Shown here: positions 22,454-28,681 of the stretch, piece by piece
Layout: each line of letters starts with the position of its first letter
Numbering within the stretch: position 1 is the first letter of the stretch
Assembly: GCA_033813475.1 (NCBI GenBank)
Contig: JAPXRP010000034.1
Span: 1-28,681 of the forward strand
Reading direction: 5' to 3'
Origin: JAAYBR01 sp033813475
GTDB lineage: Bacteria; Hydrogenedentota; Hydrogenedentia; Hydrogenedentales; CAITNO01
DNA length: 28,681 bases
Notes under the pieces: generated by a model
The model's input: only the letters and a program-made list of their open reading frames with translations
Database searches by the model: none
What the model was told of the DNA's origin: nothing
Translations under genes and position numbers: made by a program

Positions 22454-22933
22454 CTACTGCTGCTGGACCAGCACGACCGCCTGGGCGCTGACGGCCTCGC
22501 CGCGGCCCTCGGGGCCGACGCCCTCGTTGGTCTTCGGCTTGACAGAGACGCGGTGCCGCTCGATCTTGAGGCATTCCGCGATCCGCTGGCGCATGGTGTC
22601 CAGGTGGGGCGCCAGCTTCGGCTGCTCCAGCACGATTACCATGTCCGCGTTGACCACCGTGAAACCGGAGCTGTGCAGCAGGCGCACCGTGCGCTCCAGC
22701 AGCGCCATGCTGTCTATCCCCCGCAGGTTGGGGTCCGTGTCGGGAAAGCGCTGGCCGATGTTGCCCAGCCCGGCCGCCCCGAGCATCGCGTCAATGAGTG
22801 CGTGAACGACGACGTCGCCGTCGGAATGGGCCACCGCCCCCTTGGTGAACGGCACGCGCACCCCGCCCAGGACCAGGTGGGGCGCCCCCTCTTCCAGCCG
22901 GTGCAGGTCATAGCCAATACCCACGCGGATCAT
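22454..22933 (-). CDS. ispF: 2-C-methyl-D-erythritol 2,4-cyclodiphosphate synthase
   Basis: 159 residues, the standard size. It closes CDP-ME 2-phosphate to MEcPP with release of CMP in the MEP isoprenoid pathway. Zinc ligands Asp9 and His11 (GYDLHRL) and His44 (DGDVVVHALIDAMLGA) are present, along with DIGQRFPD-like NIGQRFPDTD and the KPKTNEGVGPEGRGEAV tail with Thr135 and Glu137. ATG at 22933 overlaps the ispD stop by 4 bases (ATGA). Confidence 0.97.
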   Translation of the reverse strand: MIRVGIGYDLHRLEEGAPHLVLGGVRVPFTKGAVAHSDGDVVVHALIDAMLGAAGLGNIGQRFPDTDPNLRGIDSMALLERTVRLLHSSGFTVVNADMVIVLEQPKLAPHLDTMRQRIAECLKIERHRVSVKPKTNEGVGPEGRGEAVSAQAVVLVQQQ

Positions 22934-23616
22934 GCCTTTTCCTCCCGCCGAAGACGCAGCGCCAGACGCAGGTCGAACGGCGTCGTCACTTTGAGGTTTT
23001 CCTGCGCGCCCCGCACCAGTTTCACGGGATGCCCCGCCCGCCGGGCGAGGGTCGCGTCGTCGGTCGTCCGCCAGCCCTCGCGGCGCGCCCGCCGGTGCGC
23101 CTCCAGGATGACATCCACCCGGAACGCCTGCGGGGTCTGGCAGGCCCAGAGCAGGGCGCGGTCCGGCGTGTCGGAGAGAAAGGCCGCCGCATCCGCCTGA
23201 AGGATGGTGTCGGTGACGGGCAGCGCCGCCGTGGCTGCGCCGTGCCCGCGCGCGGCGTCCATGACCGCCTGCACGATCTCCGGGGAAACCAGCGGCCGGG
23301 CCGCGTCGTGGATCACCACCAGTTCCGTGAAGTCCGGCAGGGCCTCCAGCCCCGCCAGCACGGAGTCCTGGCGCTCCGCCCCGCCCTCCACGAAGGCGCA
23401 GGGAAAGGGGGAAAGGGCCGACACTGCCCGGTCAAAATCCGCAGCCTGGCCGGGGGGCACCGTCACCACGGCGGGCGGCGTGAGGTCCGCCGCCGCAAAA
23501 CGAGAAAGGGTCACCGCCAGCATGGGCGCGCCCCCGAGGTCCACCAGGGCCTTCGGCCCGTCCCATCCCAGCCGCAGGCCCATGCCCGCGGCCGGAATCA
23601 GGAGCGCCGACTTCAT
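22930..23616 (-). CDS. ispD: 2-C-methyl-D-erythritol 4-phosphate cytidylyltransferase
   Basis: 228 residues. It makes CDP-ME from MEP and CTP. The nucleotide-binding loop LIPAAGMGLRLGWDGPKAL, then VEGGAERQDSVLAGLEAL, VIHDAARPLVSPE and ALPVTDTI, CQTPQAFR and TTDDATLARRAGHPVKLVRG are all family signatures. ATGA overlaps join it to both neighbours (PIN/TRAM gene and ispF), so the three are one tightly coupled operon. Confidence 0.97.
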   Translation of the reverse strand: MKSALLIPAAGMGLRLGWDGPKALVDLGGAPMLAVTLSRFAAADLTPPAVVTVPPGQAADFDRAVSALSPFPCAFVEGGAERQDSVLAGLEALPDFTELVVIHDAARPLVSPEIVQAVMDAARGHGAATAALPVTDTILQADAAAFLSDTPDRALLWACQTPQAFRVDVILEAHRRARREGWRTTDDATLARRAGHPVKLVRGAQENLKVTTPFDLRLALRLRREEKA

Positions 23617-24662
23617 TGGATGACGCCGGTGTAGCGCGCGAAGATCATGCGGCCCGCGGCCGTCTGCAGCACGCTGGTCACGACCGCCGCCACGTTCTTG
23701 CCCATGTAGTGGCGGCCGCCGTCCACGACGATCATCGTGCCGTCGTCGAGATAGCCCACGCCCTGGTTCGGCTCCTTGCCCTCCTTGATCAGCTTCACCT
23801 CGATCGCCTCGTCGGGAAGCACGGCGGGCTTGAGCGCGTTGGCCAGGTCGTTGATGTTGAGCACCGAAACGCCCTCGATCTGGGCCACCTTGTTCAGGTT
23901 GAAGTCGTTGGTCAGCACCTTGGCGCCGAGCTGCTTGGCCAGCTTCACCAGCTTGCCGTCCACCTCGCGCACGTCCACCGGGTCCTCCTCAATGATCACC
24001 ACGGCCACCATGGACTTGGGATCCTGGAGGTCCTTGAGAATGTCCAGGCCCCGGCGGCCCTTGGCCCGGCGCAGCACCTCGGCGGAGTCGGCGATGTTCT
24101 GAAGCTCCTTGAGCACAAAGCGAGGCACCAGCAGCGTCCCCTCGATGAAGCCGCTGCCGCAGATGTCGGAAATGCGGCCGTCAATGAGCACGCTTGTGTC
24201 CACCAGTTTCAGCGACCCGGCCCCGCCCGCGGGCAGGGTCCGCTTCTGCACGGCCTTGACCAGGGAGCTCCAGTTGGACGCGCGGCTCAGGGCGAGATAG
24301 ATGCCGACATAGCCGAACATGAGCACGACGGACACCGCCACAAACACTTTCAGCGTCGTGTCCGCCTTGGGGAACCAGTAGAGCATGTACTGCGAGACCG
24401 TGAACCCCAGCAGAATCGCGATGACGACCGCCACCACGGCGGGGGCCAGGCGCTCGTAGATTTCCTGGGTGATGAACCGGACCGCAAGCAGCACGGACAG
24501 CGCCACGGCGGCGCCGACGCCAATGCCCACCCCGTTCCAGAGCAGGGCGTTGACGGCCCCATTCCCCTTCAGCACGGCGGCCTCCACAAAATAGTCCGCC
24601 CAAAGGTATCCCATGATGCCGCTTGCAACGACAAAGACCAAACGCAGCGCGTTCACTACCAT
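23613..24662 (-). CDS. YacL-like membrane PIN/TRAM-domain protein
   Basis: 349 residues. About four membrane segments in the first ~125 residues are followed by a PIN nuclease domain and a C-terminal TRAM domain. PIN acidic residues are visible at Asp155 (LKLVDTSVLIDGR), Glu186 (RFVLKELQNIAD), Asp235 and Asp253 (LTNDFNLNKVAQ). TRAM lies near residues 285-345 (GVGYLDDGTMIVVDGGRHYM). Its role is unproven; an RNA-related function is supposed from the domains. The yacL-ispD-ispF order is also known in Bacillus, supporting the call. ATG at 24662 has GGAGG 7 bases upstream. Confidence 0.92.
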   Translation of the reverse strand: MVVNALRLVFVVASGIMGYLWADYFVEAAVLKGNGAVNALLWNGVGIGVGAAVALSVLLAVRFITQEIYERLAPAVVAVVIAILLGFTVSQYMLYWFPKADTTLKVFVAVSVVLMFGYVGIYLALSRASNWSSLVKAVQKRTLPAGGAGSLKLVDTSVLIDGRISDICGSGFIEGTLLVPRFVLKELQNIADSAEVLRRAKGRRGLDILKDLQDPKSMVAVVIIEEDPVDVREVDGKLVKLAKQLGAKVLTNDFNLNKVAQIEGVSVLNINDLANALKPAVLPDEAIEVKLIKEGKEPNQGVGYLDDGTMIVVDGGRHYMGKNVAAVVTSVLQTAAGRMIFARYTGVIQ

Positions 24663-24750
24663 TCCGAATCCTCCAAAAATGCGCCCCTGAAAACGACGCG
24701 GGAACACCCCGCCTCTCCTCAAAAAACACACCCTTGCTCTGGACGGACGG

Positions 24751-25569
24751 CTACATCCGCTCCAGGCATTTCATGACCAGCGCGGAGAGCTTGGGCTCCA
24801 CCGCGTTCGCCACGGCAATAATCTTCTCAATGTCCGCGGGCTTGAGCGCGTCTGGCAGGCACTCGTCCGTGATGGCCGAGAAACCCAACACCCGCAGCCC
24901 GGACTGGACCGCCACGATCACCTCGGGCACCGTGCTCATGCCCACGGCGTCCCCGCCGATCATGCGCATGAACCGGTATTCGGCGCGGGTCTCCAGACAG
25001 GGACCCGTCACTGCAAGATACACGCCGCGGCTCAGTTTGATTCCATTCTCCAGCGCCACCGTCTCCGCCAGGGCGACCAAATCGTTCGCGTAGGGCTCGC
25101 ACATGTCCGGAAACCGGGGCCCCAGCGCCTCGTCATTCTCGCCGATCAGGGGGTTGTCCCCCATCAGGTTGATGTGGTCCGTGATGACCATGAGGTCCCC
25201 CGCCTGGAACTGCGGGTTCATGCCCCCGGCCGCGTTGGACACCACCAGCGTCTCCACGCCCAGCGCCCGCGCCACGCGCACGGGGAAGGCCACCTGCTGG
25301 AGGGAGTACCCCTCGTAGCGGTGGAAACGCCCGGACAGGGCCACCACGGCCTTGCCCGCCAGATGCCCGAGGATCAGCTCCCCCGCATGCCCGTCCACCG
25401 TCGGCTCGGGAAAATGGGGGATGTCGGCGTAGGGGATGGCCGTCTCCACGGTGATCTTGCCCGCCAGGGAACCCAGGCCCGTGCCCAGAATGATGCCCAC
25501 CTGCGGGACCAGCCCGGAACGGCTGCGGATGGCCGCAACCGCTTCTTCCACATTATTCTTTAAACCCAT
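24751..25569 (-). CDS. punA: Purine nucleoside phosphorylase, trimeric family (Asp at base-specificity position)
   Basis: 272 residues of the trimeric PNP/MTAP family. Phosphate loop GIILGTGLGSLAG, GRFHRYEGYS (His83), SNAAGGMN (111-118), the base-site Glu193 in GPCLETRAEYR, and DAVGMSTVPEVIVA are clear. It splits purine nucleosides with phosphate to base and ribose-1-phosphate. At the position of human Asn243 (ITN) this protein reads SAITDECLPD, with Asp235. Asp at that site is what MTA phosphorylases use to accept adenine, so 6-aminopurine nucleosides may be accepted. GGAAGG lies 10 bases before the ATG; the gene follows the DUF167 gene by 83 bases. Confidence 0.92.
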   Translation of the reverse strand: MGLKNNVEEAVAAIRSRSGLVPQVGIILGTGLGSLAGKITVETAIPYADIPHFPEPTVDGHAGELILGHLAGKAVVALSGRFHRYEGYSLQQVAFPVRVARALGVETLVVSNAAGGMNPQFQAGDLMVITDHINLMGDNPLIGENDEALGPRFPDMCEPYANDLVALAETVALENGIKLSRGVYLAVTGPCLETRAEYRFMRMIGGDAVGMSTVPEVIVAVQSGLRVLGFSAITDECLPDALKPADIEKIIAVANAVEPKLSALVMKCLERM

Positions 25570-25598
25570 ACTTTGGAAACCTTCCCATACTTCCGGCC

Positions 25599-25627
25599 AT
25601 TATACCCGTCCGGCCCGGCACCGGGCC
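25599..25627 (-). promoter_or_regulatory. Perfect -10 element and hairpin ahead of the PNP gene
   Basis: TATAAT is at 25604-25599 on the minus strand, 30 bases before the PNP start, but no good -35 hexamer lies at the right distance. Upstream of it GGCCCGG-CA-CCGGGCC (25612-25627) forms a perfect 7-bp hairpin. This may be a weak or activator-dependent internal promoter. Confidence 0.35.
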
Positions 25628-25652
25628 ACTTGGCACCTCCCTTCGGTGCTCG

Positions 25653-25967
25653 TCAGTCCTTTGGCCGTTCCATCCCCAGCAGCAGCCCGGCCTCGGCCGG
25701 GGAAAGCCCCGCAAGCCGCAGCACCTTCTCCCGGGACTGGGCGCCGCTTTCCAGCGTGACCCGGCGCCGGGGAATGCCCAGCAGCCCCGCCACATACTTG
25801 ACCAGGGCATCATTCGCCGCCCCCTCCACCGGCGGCGCGGTCAGCGCCACCCGCACCCGCCCGCCGTCCCCCGCCAGCAGGGCGTTGCGGGAGGCCTTCG
25901 GCTGCACCCGCACCCGAAACAACGTGTCCGCACCGGACAAGGTAAACACTGCGGCGTCTTCGCTCAT
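25653..25967 (-). CDS. YggU/DUF167 family protein
   Basis: 104 residues. The DUF167 core is clear: FRVRVQPKASRNAL, GDGGRVRVALTAPPVEGAAN, DALVKYVAGLLGIPRRRVTL and GAQSREKVLRLAG. The fold is known from structures, but its biochemical role is not. ATG at 25967 starts 3 bases after the stop of the beta-helix gene. Confidence 0.9.
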   Translation of the reverse strand: MSEDAAVFTLSGADTLFRVRVQPKASRNALLAGDGGRVRVALTAPPVEGAANDALVKYVAGLLGIPRRRVTLESGAQSREKVLRLAGLSPAEAGLLLGMERPKD

Positions 25968-25970
25968 GGG

Positions 25971-28001
25971 CTACCGCTGTTTCTTCGCGCGCTCCGTCCA
26001 GTCGGCGGGCCCATAAAGCCCCGCCTCGGACGGGTCCAGGGGCGTGAACCCCATGTCGCGGACCGGGGAATCGTCCGCCAGCGTGAAATCGCGGTTGGCC
26101 GGATCCTTGAATTTCGGGTCCGCCGCCACGGAGCCCGCGTCGTGCCCCGCCGCCTGCCACTCTTCAAGACTCATGCCGGCGAATTCGGGTTTCTTCCCCG
26201 AGGCGTCCCAGTAGCAGTTGTTGGACATGTGGAAGTTGCCGTTCTTCCAGGTGCTGCCCAGCAGCTTTCCGTTGTCGTAGTAGACAATGTTGTTCTCGAA
26301 GAAGAAGGAAACATGCTCCTCCTCGCGGGAGCGGATGAGCTGCTCTCGGTGCGAGAAGGCGAAAATGTTATTCCGGACCCGGTTCTCCTTGCCGTAGTGC
26401 TGGTGGAACCCGCCGGTCTCGGTGTTCACCACCACGTTGTTCTCCAGCACGATGTCCGTGCTGCCCTCGTCGGTGTAGAGGCCCCAGCCCCCGGAAATCT
26501 TCGGGTTCGACAGCACGTCGTGGATGTAATTGCCCCGGATGGCGGTGCCTGGCGACAGGCCCAGGGTGTACACCCCGCCCGTGTCGCTGAGCTGGCCCTT
26601 GGCAATATGGTGGATGTGGTTGTTCTCAATGAGGTTGTGGTTCGCCGAGCTGGGCGCGTAGCCCCAGCTCCAGCCCACGGACACCCCCGTGTAGCGCACG
26701 TCGCAGATTTCGTTGTGCGTGATCCGGTTATGGGAACTGCGGCCGATCCACACGCCCACCGCCCCCCGGTACACCCGGCCCAGGTCGTGGATAAAGCAGT
26801 TGTCCACGGTGTTGCCGTCCGCCGCCTGCTCCGGGGTCTCCGGGCTGGCCCCCTCGCCGATGCGCACCCCGCCCGCGCCCATGTCGGTGATCTCGCTCTG
26901 CTCCAGCAGGTTCCCGCCGGAGCCCTTCCCGAACCACACGCCGTAGGTGCCGCCGTGGGCCAGCGCGCACTGCTGAATCTTCCAGTTGCGCGCCCCGCGC
27001 AGGTCAATCATCGCCGGAACGCTGAACGCCGCCTGGCTGTCGCTGTGGCCCTCCGGGCCCACGCCCCAGCCCGTGTGCTCGAACCGGAGGCCGCGCAGGG
27101 TGACATCCGCCACGGGCCCCGCACCGTCCGCCAGCACCAGCAATTGCTTCGCCACAGGCACCCAGGCGTCCACCGTGTCCAGAGCCTCGCCCGGACGCGG
27201 CAGGTAGTGGATTTTGCCGGTCTTGGACGAAATCACGCACTCGCCGGGCTGGTCGAGCCCCTCCATCAGGTTCTCGACGAAGTACCACTGCTGCGGCAGC
27301 CAGCGGGTGAAGGGCCAGGCCGCCGCCTTCTTGAAATGCACCTCCCGCTTCTCCGTGTCCAGGCGCTCCACCCGGTGCTGGGAGGTCTCCCAGGAGTGGA
27401 ACACGACGAACACCGCCTCGTCCAGCCCCGGCCACGCCTGCAAGTCCCCCTCGCCGTACTGGAACGCCGTGGCGCTCTTGTCCTCCTTGCCGTCCGCCGT
27501 CTTCGCCATCACCGGGCCCGCCGTGTAGAAGAAGTCGGAGTCTGCGGGAAAGTCGCCCGCCTCGTTCGCCGCGTTCGGCGTCCGCGCCGGCATGGCCCGG
27601 CGGCCGTTCACCCACAATGCCGACAGGTCGGCCCCCGCCGGGAGCCCCGCCGGGAAATCCGCCACCCAGTGCCCCCCCTCCTCCCGCCAGCCCGTCACCC
27701 GCACACCGCCATGGATCACCGGCGTCTCGCCGGGCTTCGCGATGATCTCCACCGGCGCCCCCTCCTTCCCCAACGCCTCCGCCTTCAGCGGCGCCGTCAG
27801 CAGATAGTCCCCGCCGGACAGCACCACGGAAACCAAGTCGGTCCCCGCCGTCTGACGGAGCTGCCCCGCCTGCGCCAAGGCCTCCTGAAGCGCCGGACCC
27901 TCCGGCGACACGGACACGGCCACAACCTCCCCGGCGAAAACCGGAAACACCGCGGCAACCGCAAGCACAAACACCACCCCAAAACAGGAAAAGGCGCGCA
28001 T
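25971..28001 (-). CDS. Secreted right-handed parallel beta-helix protein
   Basis: 676 residues with a signal peptide (MRAFSCFGVVFVLAVAAVF, probable cut after FAG). A beta-sandwich-like N-terminal region (about 45-340; includes PGETPVIHGGVRVTGW and WVNGRRAMPART) precedes repeated coils of about 20-25 residues with Asn ladders: NTVDNCFIHDLG, NRITHNEICDVRYTG, NLIENNHIHHIAKG, GNYIHDVLSN, ENNVVVNTETGGF and RVRNNIFAFSH. Such proteins are often polysaccharide lyases or hydrolases, but no catalytic residues can be assigned. AAGGGA lies 8 bases before the ATG. It is first in a unit with the DUF167 and PNP genes. Confidence 0.85.
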   Translation of the reverse strand: MRAFSCFGVVFVLAVAAVFPVFAGEVVAVSVSPEGPALQEALAQAGQLRQTAGTDLVSVVLSGGDYLLTAPLKAEALGKEGAPVEIIAKPGETPVIHGGVRVTGWREEGGHWVADFPAGLPAGADLSALWVNGRRAMPARTPNAANEAGDFPADSDFFYTAGPVMAKTADGKEDKSATAFQYGEGDLQAWPGLDEAVFVVFHSWETSQHRVERLDTEKREVHFKKAAAWPFTRWLPQQWYFVENLMEGLDQPGECVISSKTGKIHYLPRPGEALDTVDAWVPVAKQLLVLADGAGPVADVTLRGLRFEHTGWGVGPEGHSDSQAAFSVPAMIDLRGARNWKIQQCALAHGGTYGVWFGKGSGGNLLEQSEITDMGAGGVRIGEGASPETPEQAADGNTVDNCFIHDLGRVYRGAVGVWIGRSSHNRITHNEICDVRYTGVSVGWSWGYAPSSANHNLIENNHIHHIAKGQLSDTGGVYTLGLSPGTAIRGNYIHDVLSNPKISGGWGLYTDEGSTDIVLENNVVVNTETGGFHQHYGKENRVRNNIFAFSHREQLIRSREEEHVSFFFENNIVYYDNGKLLGSTWKNGNFHMSNNCYWDASGKKPEFAGMSLEEWQAAGHDAGSVAADPKFKDPANRDFTLADDSPVRDMGFTPLDPSEAGLYGPADWTERAKKQR

Positions 28002-28123
28002 GGCAGAGATCCCTTCATGGTTGTCCCAAGGCCCAGTGTACAAGAACCGCCCGCGCCGCACAACCCGCGCCCCCGCCCAATCGCCCGCGAAGACAGCTTG
28101 AGAATCGGAGCCATACCGGGAAC

Positions 28124-28247
28124 GAGATTGCGTCAGTCACTCCGTTCCTTCGCAATGGCGTTGCCTCTCGCCGTCGCTGCGAGGAGGCCGCCCCGGCCGA
28201 AACCGCCGTCACTGCGAAGAGGCCGCCCCGGCCGACGTGGCAGTCTC
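28124..28247. repeat. Dispersed palindromic repeat cluster, two direct copies and one inverted
   Basis: Two direct units of 30 bases match at 28 positions: 28171-28200 and 28206-28235, each starting CCGTC-CTGCGA and ending GGCCGCCCCGGCCGA. The second runs on to GTGGCAGTCTC (28237-28247). To the left GAGATTGCGTC ... TTCGCAATGGCG (28124-28160) is an inverted, diverged copy of the same outer pattern. The unit resembles the widespread short repeat that starts CGTCATTGCGAGGAG and ends GCAATCTC in many bacterial genomes, as I recall it. No transposase is nearby. Confidence 0.65.
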
Positions 28248-28317
28248 TTGTCGGAATGCCTCCGAATGCCTCGTCTGTCGTCGAAAAGGCCCGTTCCTGG
28301 CCCTCAGCAAAAAACAC

Positions 28318-28346
28318 TTGCATCTTTCGGGCACCTGTCCTATAAT
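28318..28346 (+). promoter_or_regulatory. Near-consensus promoter of the last gene
   Basis: TTGCAT (28318-28323), exactly 17 bases, then a perfect TATAAT (28341-28346). Transcription would start near 28353, in the centre of the overlapping palindrome. Confidence 0.8.
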
Positions 28347-28369
28347 GACTGACCAGTCAGTCATTATAG
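28340..28369. promoter_or_regulatory. 30-bp palindromic operator over the promoter
   Basis: CTATAATGACTGAC (28340-28353) and GTCAGTCATTATAG (28356-28369) are perfect inverted copies separated by CA. The left arm contains the -10 hexamer and the right arm covers the start site, so a bound dimer would block the promoter. The GACTGAC/GTCAGTC core is like operators of TetR-family repressors, but no repressor gene lies in the window. Confidence 0.75.
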
Positions 28370-28400
28370 CGCCCAGCGAAGACCCCAAGGATTCCATTCC

Positions 28401-28681
28401 ATGGACCGCTCCAAAGACATCGTCTATATCAAGTCCGGCGGACGCAGCGTTGCCCTCTATGCCGAGTTGGGCGGCTACTTTTCCCCCGATGGACAGCTCA
28501 ATGACGGGCGTTTCCGCGTATTTCTCCGCCAGTCCCTGCGGGACCGGATGCAGACCCCCGACGCGGGGGACGCCGCGGAAAAATGGCTTTCGGAGTATCT
28601 GGCGGACATCCTTTCCTACCTGCGGGAAAAGGGGCTGGACGCGGCGGCCCTGCAACTGTTTGAGGCCGCTCTGGACGAGTC
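28401..28681 (+). CDS. Unrecognised protein, 3' part beyond the window
   Basis: The first 93 codons of a gene that runs off the right edge. It begins MDRSKDIVYIKSGGRSVAL, then YAELGGYFSPDGQLNDGRF, and continues as amphipathic helices (KWLSEYLADILSYLREKG, LDAAALQLFEAAL). No signal peptide or membrane segment is visible. I do not recognise the family. AAGGA lies 9 bases before the ATG, and a strong promoter overlapped by a 30-bp palindrome stands upstream, so expression is tightly controlled. It does not begin like a TetR repressor (no N-terminal helix-turn-helix), so that would have to be a later gene. Confidence 0.7.
   Translation, partial: MDRSKDIVYIKSGGRSVALYAELGGYFSPDGQLNDGRFRVFLRQSLRDRMQTPDAGDAAEKWLSEYLADILSYLREKGLDAAALQLFEAALDE

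Larger units (their letters stand above)
28002..28400. other. Non-coding interval with repeats and a controlled promoter
   Basis: This 399-base stretch between the divergent beta-helix gene and the last gene has no convincing reading frame. The frames that stay open on the minus strand read into typical repeat-derived peptides. It holds the dispersed repeat cluster (28124-28247), a promoter and a 30-bp palindrome, listed separately. No promoter was recognised for the beta-helix gene. Confidence 0.6.

Noticed and set aside
24698..24712. Small hairpin GCGGG-AACAC-CCCGC before the YacL-like gene as a terminator for PNP
   Set aside because: Only a 5-bp stem with a T4 run several bases later; too weak to call.
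28015..28655. Minus-strand frames across the repeat cluster and the last gene
   Set aside because: They read through the dispersed repeat, the promoter and the start of the last gene, and show no family or ribosome site.

Overview
The window is GC-rich, densely coded DNA from what looks like a free-living, carbohydrate-degrading Gram-negative (diderm) bacterium. The diderm reading rests on a Pal lipoprotein, a CpoB/YbgF-like protein and several lipobox signals. The mix of a BNR sialidase, a GH38 alpha-mannosidase, a right-handed beta-helix secreted protein, a DUF1573 protein, a BadF-type sugar kinase and dispersed palindromic repeats is typical of Hydrogenedentota, Planctomycetota or Lentisphaerota. 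I favour Hydrogenedentota or a relative, but this is inference from gene content only; there is no rRNA or marker phylogeny here.

Nearly all genes lie on the minus strand; only a LysR regulator, the GH38 mannosidase and the last, partial gene are on the plus strand. Reading minus-strand groups in the direction of transcription: (1) 6798 to 297 is a purine block, purM-purSL-purQ, followed by a VOC-family protein and a secreted sialidase, with a partial lipoprotein gene beyond. A divergent LysR-type regulator starts at 6925, with a LysR-type box between it and purM. It meets, tail to tail, a GntR/LacI hybrid regulator (8882-7794). (2) 8883-9225 has no gene and holds a mosaic of inverted repeats. 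(3) 12411 to 9226 is a tightly overlapping run: CHAD protein, ruvX, mltG and a phosphatidylcholine-synthase-like gene. (4) 12580-12504 is tRNA-Asp with its own promoter and terminator. (5) 16695 to 12718 is a four-gene unit: BadF-type sugar kinase, DUF1573 anchor protein, double zinc-ribbon protein and eukaryotic-like UDP-sugar pyrophosphorylase. Together these suggest amino-sugar salvage or activation. (6) 18299 to 16820 is pal plus a cpoB-like gene, ended by a strong terminator. (7) A GHMP sugar kinase (minus) and a GH38 alpha-mannosidase (plus) are divergent around a promoter and a 31-bp hairpin. (8) 24662 to 22454 is yacL-like PIN/TRAM, ispD, ispF, each overlapping the next by ATGA. (9) 28001 to 24751 is the beta-helix protein, a YggU/DUF167 protein and a purine nucleoside phosphorylase. 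(10) The right edge has a dispersed repeat cluster, a 30-bp palindrome lying over a near-consensus promoter, and the start of an unrecognised gene.

The window is mostly housekeeping and saprophytic carbohydrate genes. I do not see a phage, CRISPR array, insertion sequence or obvious defence island. The most unusual points are the palindrome-controlled unknown gene at the right edge, the kinase/DUF1573/zinc-ribbon/pyrophosphorylase unit, a phosphorylase with Asp at the purine-specificity position, and the structured repeat regions.
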